IMG/VR virus record: IMGVR_UViG_3300020582_000009
Coordinates: 1-57,497 of that record
Origin: a virus
Reading direction: 5' to 3' (one strand)
Length of the DNA: 57,497 bases
The position numbers and the translations under genes are program-made. Shown here piece after piece: positions 56,941 through 57,497 of this stretch (positions within the stretch are counted from its first letter, which is position 1; each line of letters starts with the position of its first letter). The notes below the pieces were generated by a model that saw only the letters and a program-made list of their open reading frames with translations, searched no databases and was not told the origin of the DNA.

Positions 56941-57497
56941 GTGACCGATCTGACTGCCGCGCTGGCCCATATCAAGGCCATGGCGCCCGAGGAAAAGGCC
57001 GCTTTTGATCTTCTATTTGCCTCGGAACTCAGCAATATCGCGCTTGCGGCGCGATTTCCGATCGAATGGAAGCCGCGATCCTATCAACAAAAGGTTTGGG
57101 ACTATCTCGAATCCGGTGGCAAGCGAGCCTGTCTGATATGGCATCGCCGATCCGGCAAAGACGACATCGCATTGAACTGGGCCGCCAAGGCGGCGCATCT
57201 GCGGGTCGGCGAATACTGGCATATGCTTCCTGAAGCCTCCCAAGCCCGGAAGGCGATTTGGGACGCCGTCTCTCCGCATACGGGCAAACGTCGCATCAAT
57301 CAGGCTTTTCCGGCTGAGTATATCGACGGAAAAGTTCACGAACAGGATATGAAAATACGCTTCCGCAACGGATCGCTGTGGCGGGTGGTCGGTTCGGACA
57401 ATTACGAAAGCCTGCTTGGTTCGACGCCGGCCGGAATCGTGTATTCGGAATGGGCGCTTGCGGACCCCAATGCGCGGGCTTTCCTGCGGCCGATTCT
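56941..57497 (+). CDS. terL: Terminase large subunit, N-terminal part (continues at 6)
   Basis: GTG start immediately after the previous stop, with a GGCGGAG site upstream. N-terminal 186 residues in this window: WKPRSYQQKVWDYLESGGKR, Walker A-type WHRRSGKDD at residues 67-75, then the conserved KVHEQDMKIRFRNGSLWRVVGSDNYESLLG and GIVYSEWALADP (Walker B region with Glu). It continues at 6-1064 to a full protein of about 490 residues. Confidence 0.92.
   Translation, partial: MTDLTAALAHIKAMAPEEKAAFDLLFASELSNIALAARFPIEWKPRSYQQKVWDYLESGGKRACLIWHRRSGKDDIALNWAAKAAHLRVGEYWHMLPEASQARKAIWDAVSPHTGKRRINQAFPAEYIDGKVHEQDMKIRFRNGSLWRVVGSDNYESLLGSTPAGIVYSEWALADPNARAFLRPI

Noticed and set aside
1-57497. Integrase, DNA polymerase, RNA polymerase, tRNA genes and CRISPR arrays
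   Set aside because: Looked for and not found. No integrase-like or polymerase motif and no regular repeat-spacer array. tRNA genes cannot be fully excluded by eye, but no gap is long enough to hold one comfortably.

Overview
The window is a nearly complete genome of a tailed dsDNA phage with P22-like (short-tailed, podovirus) morphogenesis genes. About 145 bases at the left end (4-148) recur at the right end (57353-57497), and the terminase large subunit runs off the right end and continues at the left. The sequence is therefore best read as a circular, or circularly permuted, molecule of about 57.35 kb. The likely host is an alphaproteobacterium, probably Hyphomicrobiales. This rests on moderately high GC and on a phage-borne outer-membrane protein whose mature N-terminus resembles rhizobial Omp25/31-type proteins. 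No integrase, DNA polymerase or RNA polymerase gene was found.

Late region, plus strand (52.9 kb through the junction to about 32.8 kb). In order it holds terminase small subunit, an O-antigen polymerase/ligase-like membrane protein with a partner, terminase large subunit, P22-type portal, scaffold, P22-type coat, head-completion and tail genes (gp4-like, gp10-like), three ejection proteins (the last with an N-terminal SleB lytic domain), tail fibre proteins, and lysis genes (holin candidates and a DUF1906-type endolysin candidate). After lysis comes an accessory segment (30.6-32.8 kb) with an outer-membrane protein and a 65-residue Acb2/Tad1-like protein, a predicted cyclic-nucleotide sponge against CBASS or Thoeris immunity. 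Many late proteins, including fibre-like ones, begin with Sec-type signal peptides. A minus-strand four-gene cassette (20.7-21.9 kb) and a minus-strand GIY-YIG homing endonuclease (5.4-6.2 kb) interrupt the late operon.

Leftward early region (32.8-46.4 kb, minus strand). It contains about 48 small, tightly coupled genes: a Sak4-like P-loop recombination ATPase, a DEDD exoribonuclease, a DNA methyltransferase, an HNH/DUF968-like nuclease, small DNA-binding proteins, many zinc-binding and membrane mini-proteins, and three pairs of related genes. It has an internal promoter with palindromic operators at 39.7 kb and an intrinsic terminator at 43.4 kb.

Control region (46.38-46.52 kb). Divergent promoters share a 17-base operator-like repeat, one copy inside each promoter spacer, plus a perfect inverted repeat. 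Rightward early genes (46.5-52.8 kb) follow: two small regulators, a DUF1937 protein, a fusion methyltransferase, a T5orf172/MUG113 nuclease-fold protein, a replication-initiation candidate and a NusG-like antiterminator. Between that antiterminator and the terminase small subunit lie four 12-base tandem repeats with an inverted arm. They are a candidate antitermination element, terminase recognition site or terminator.
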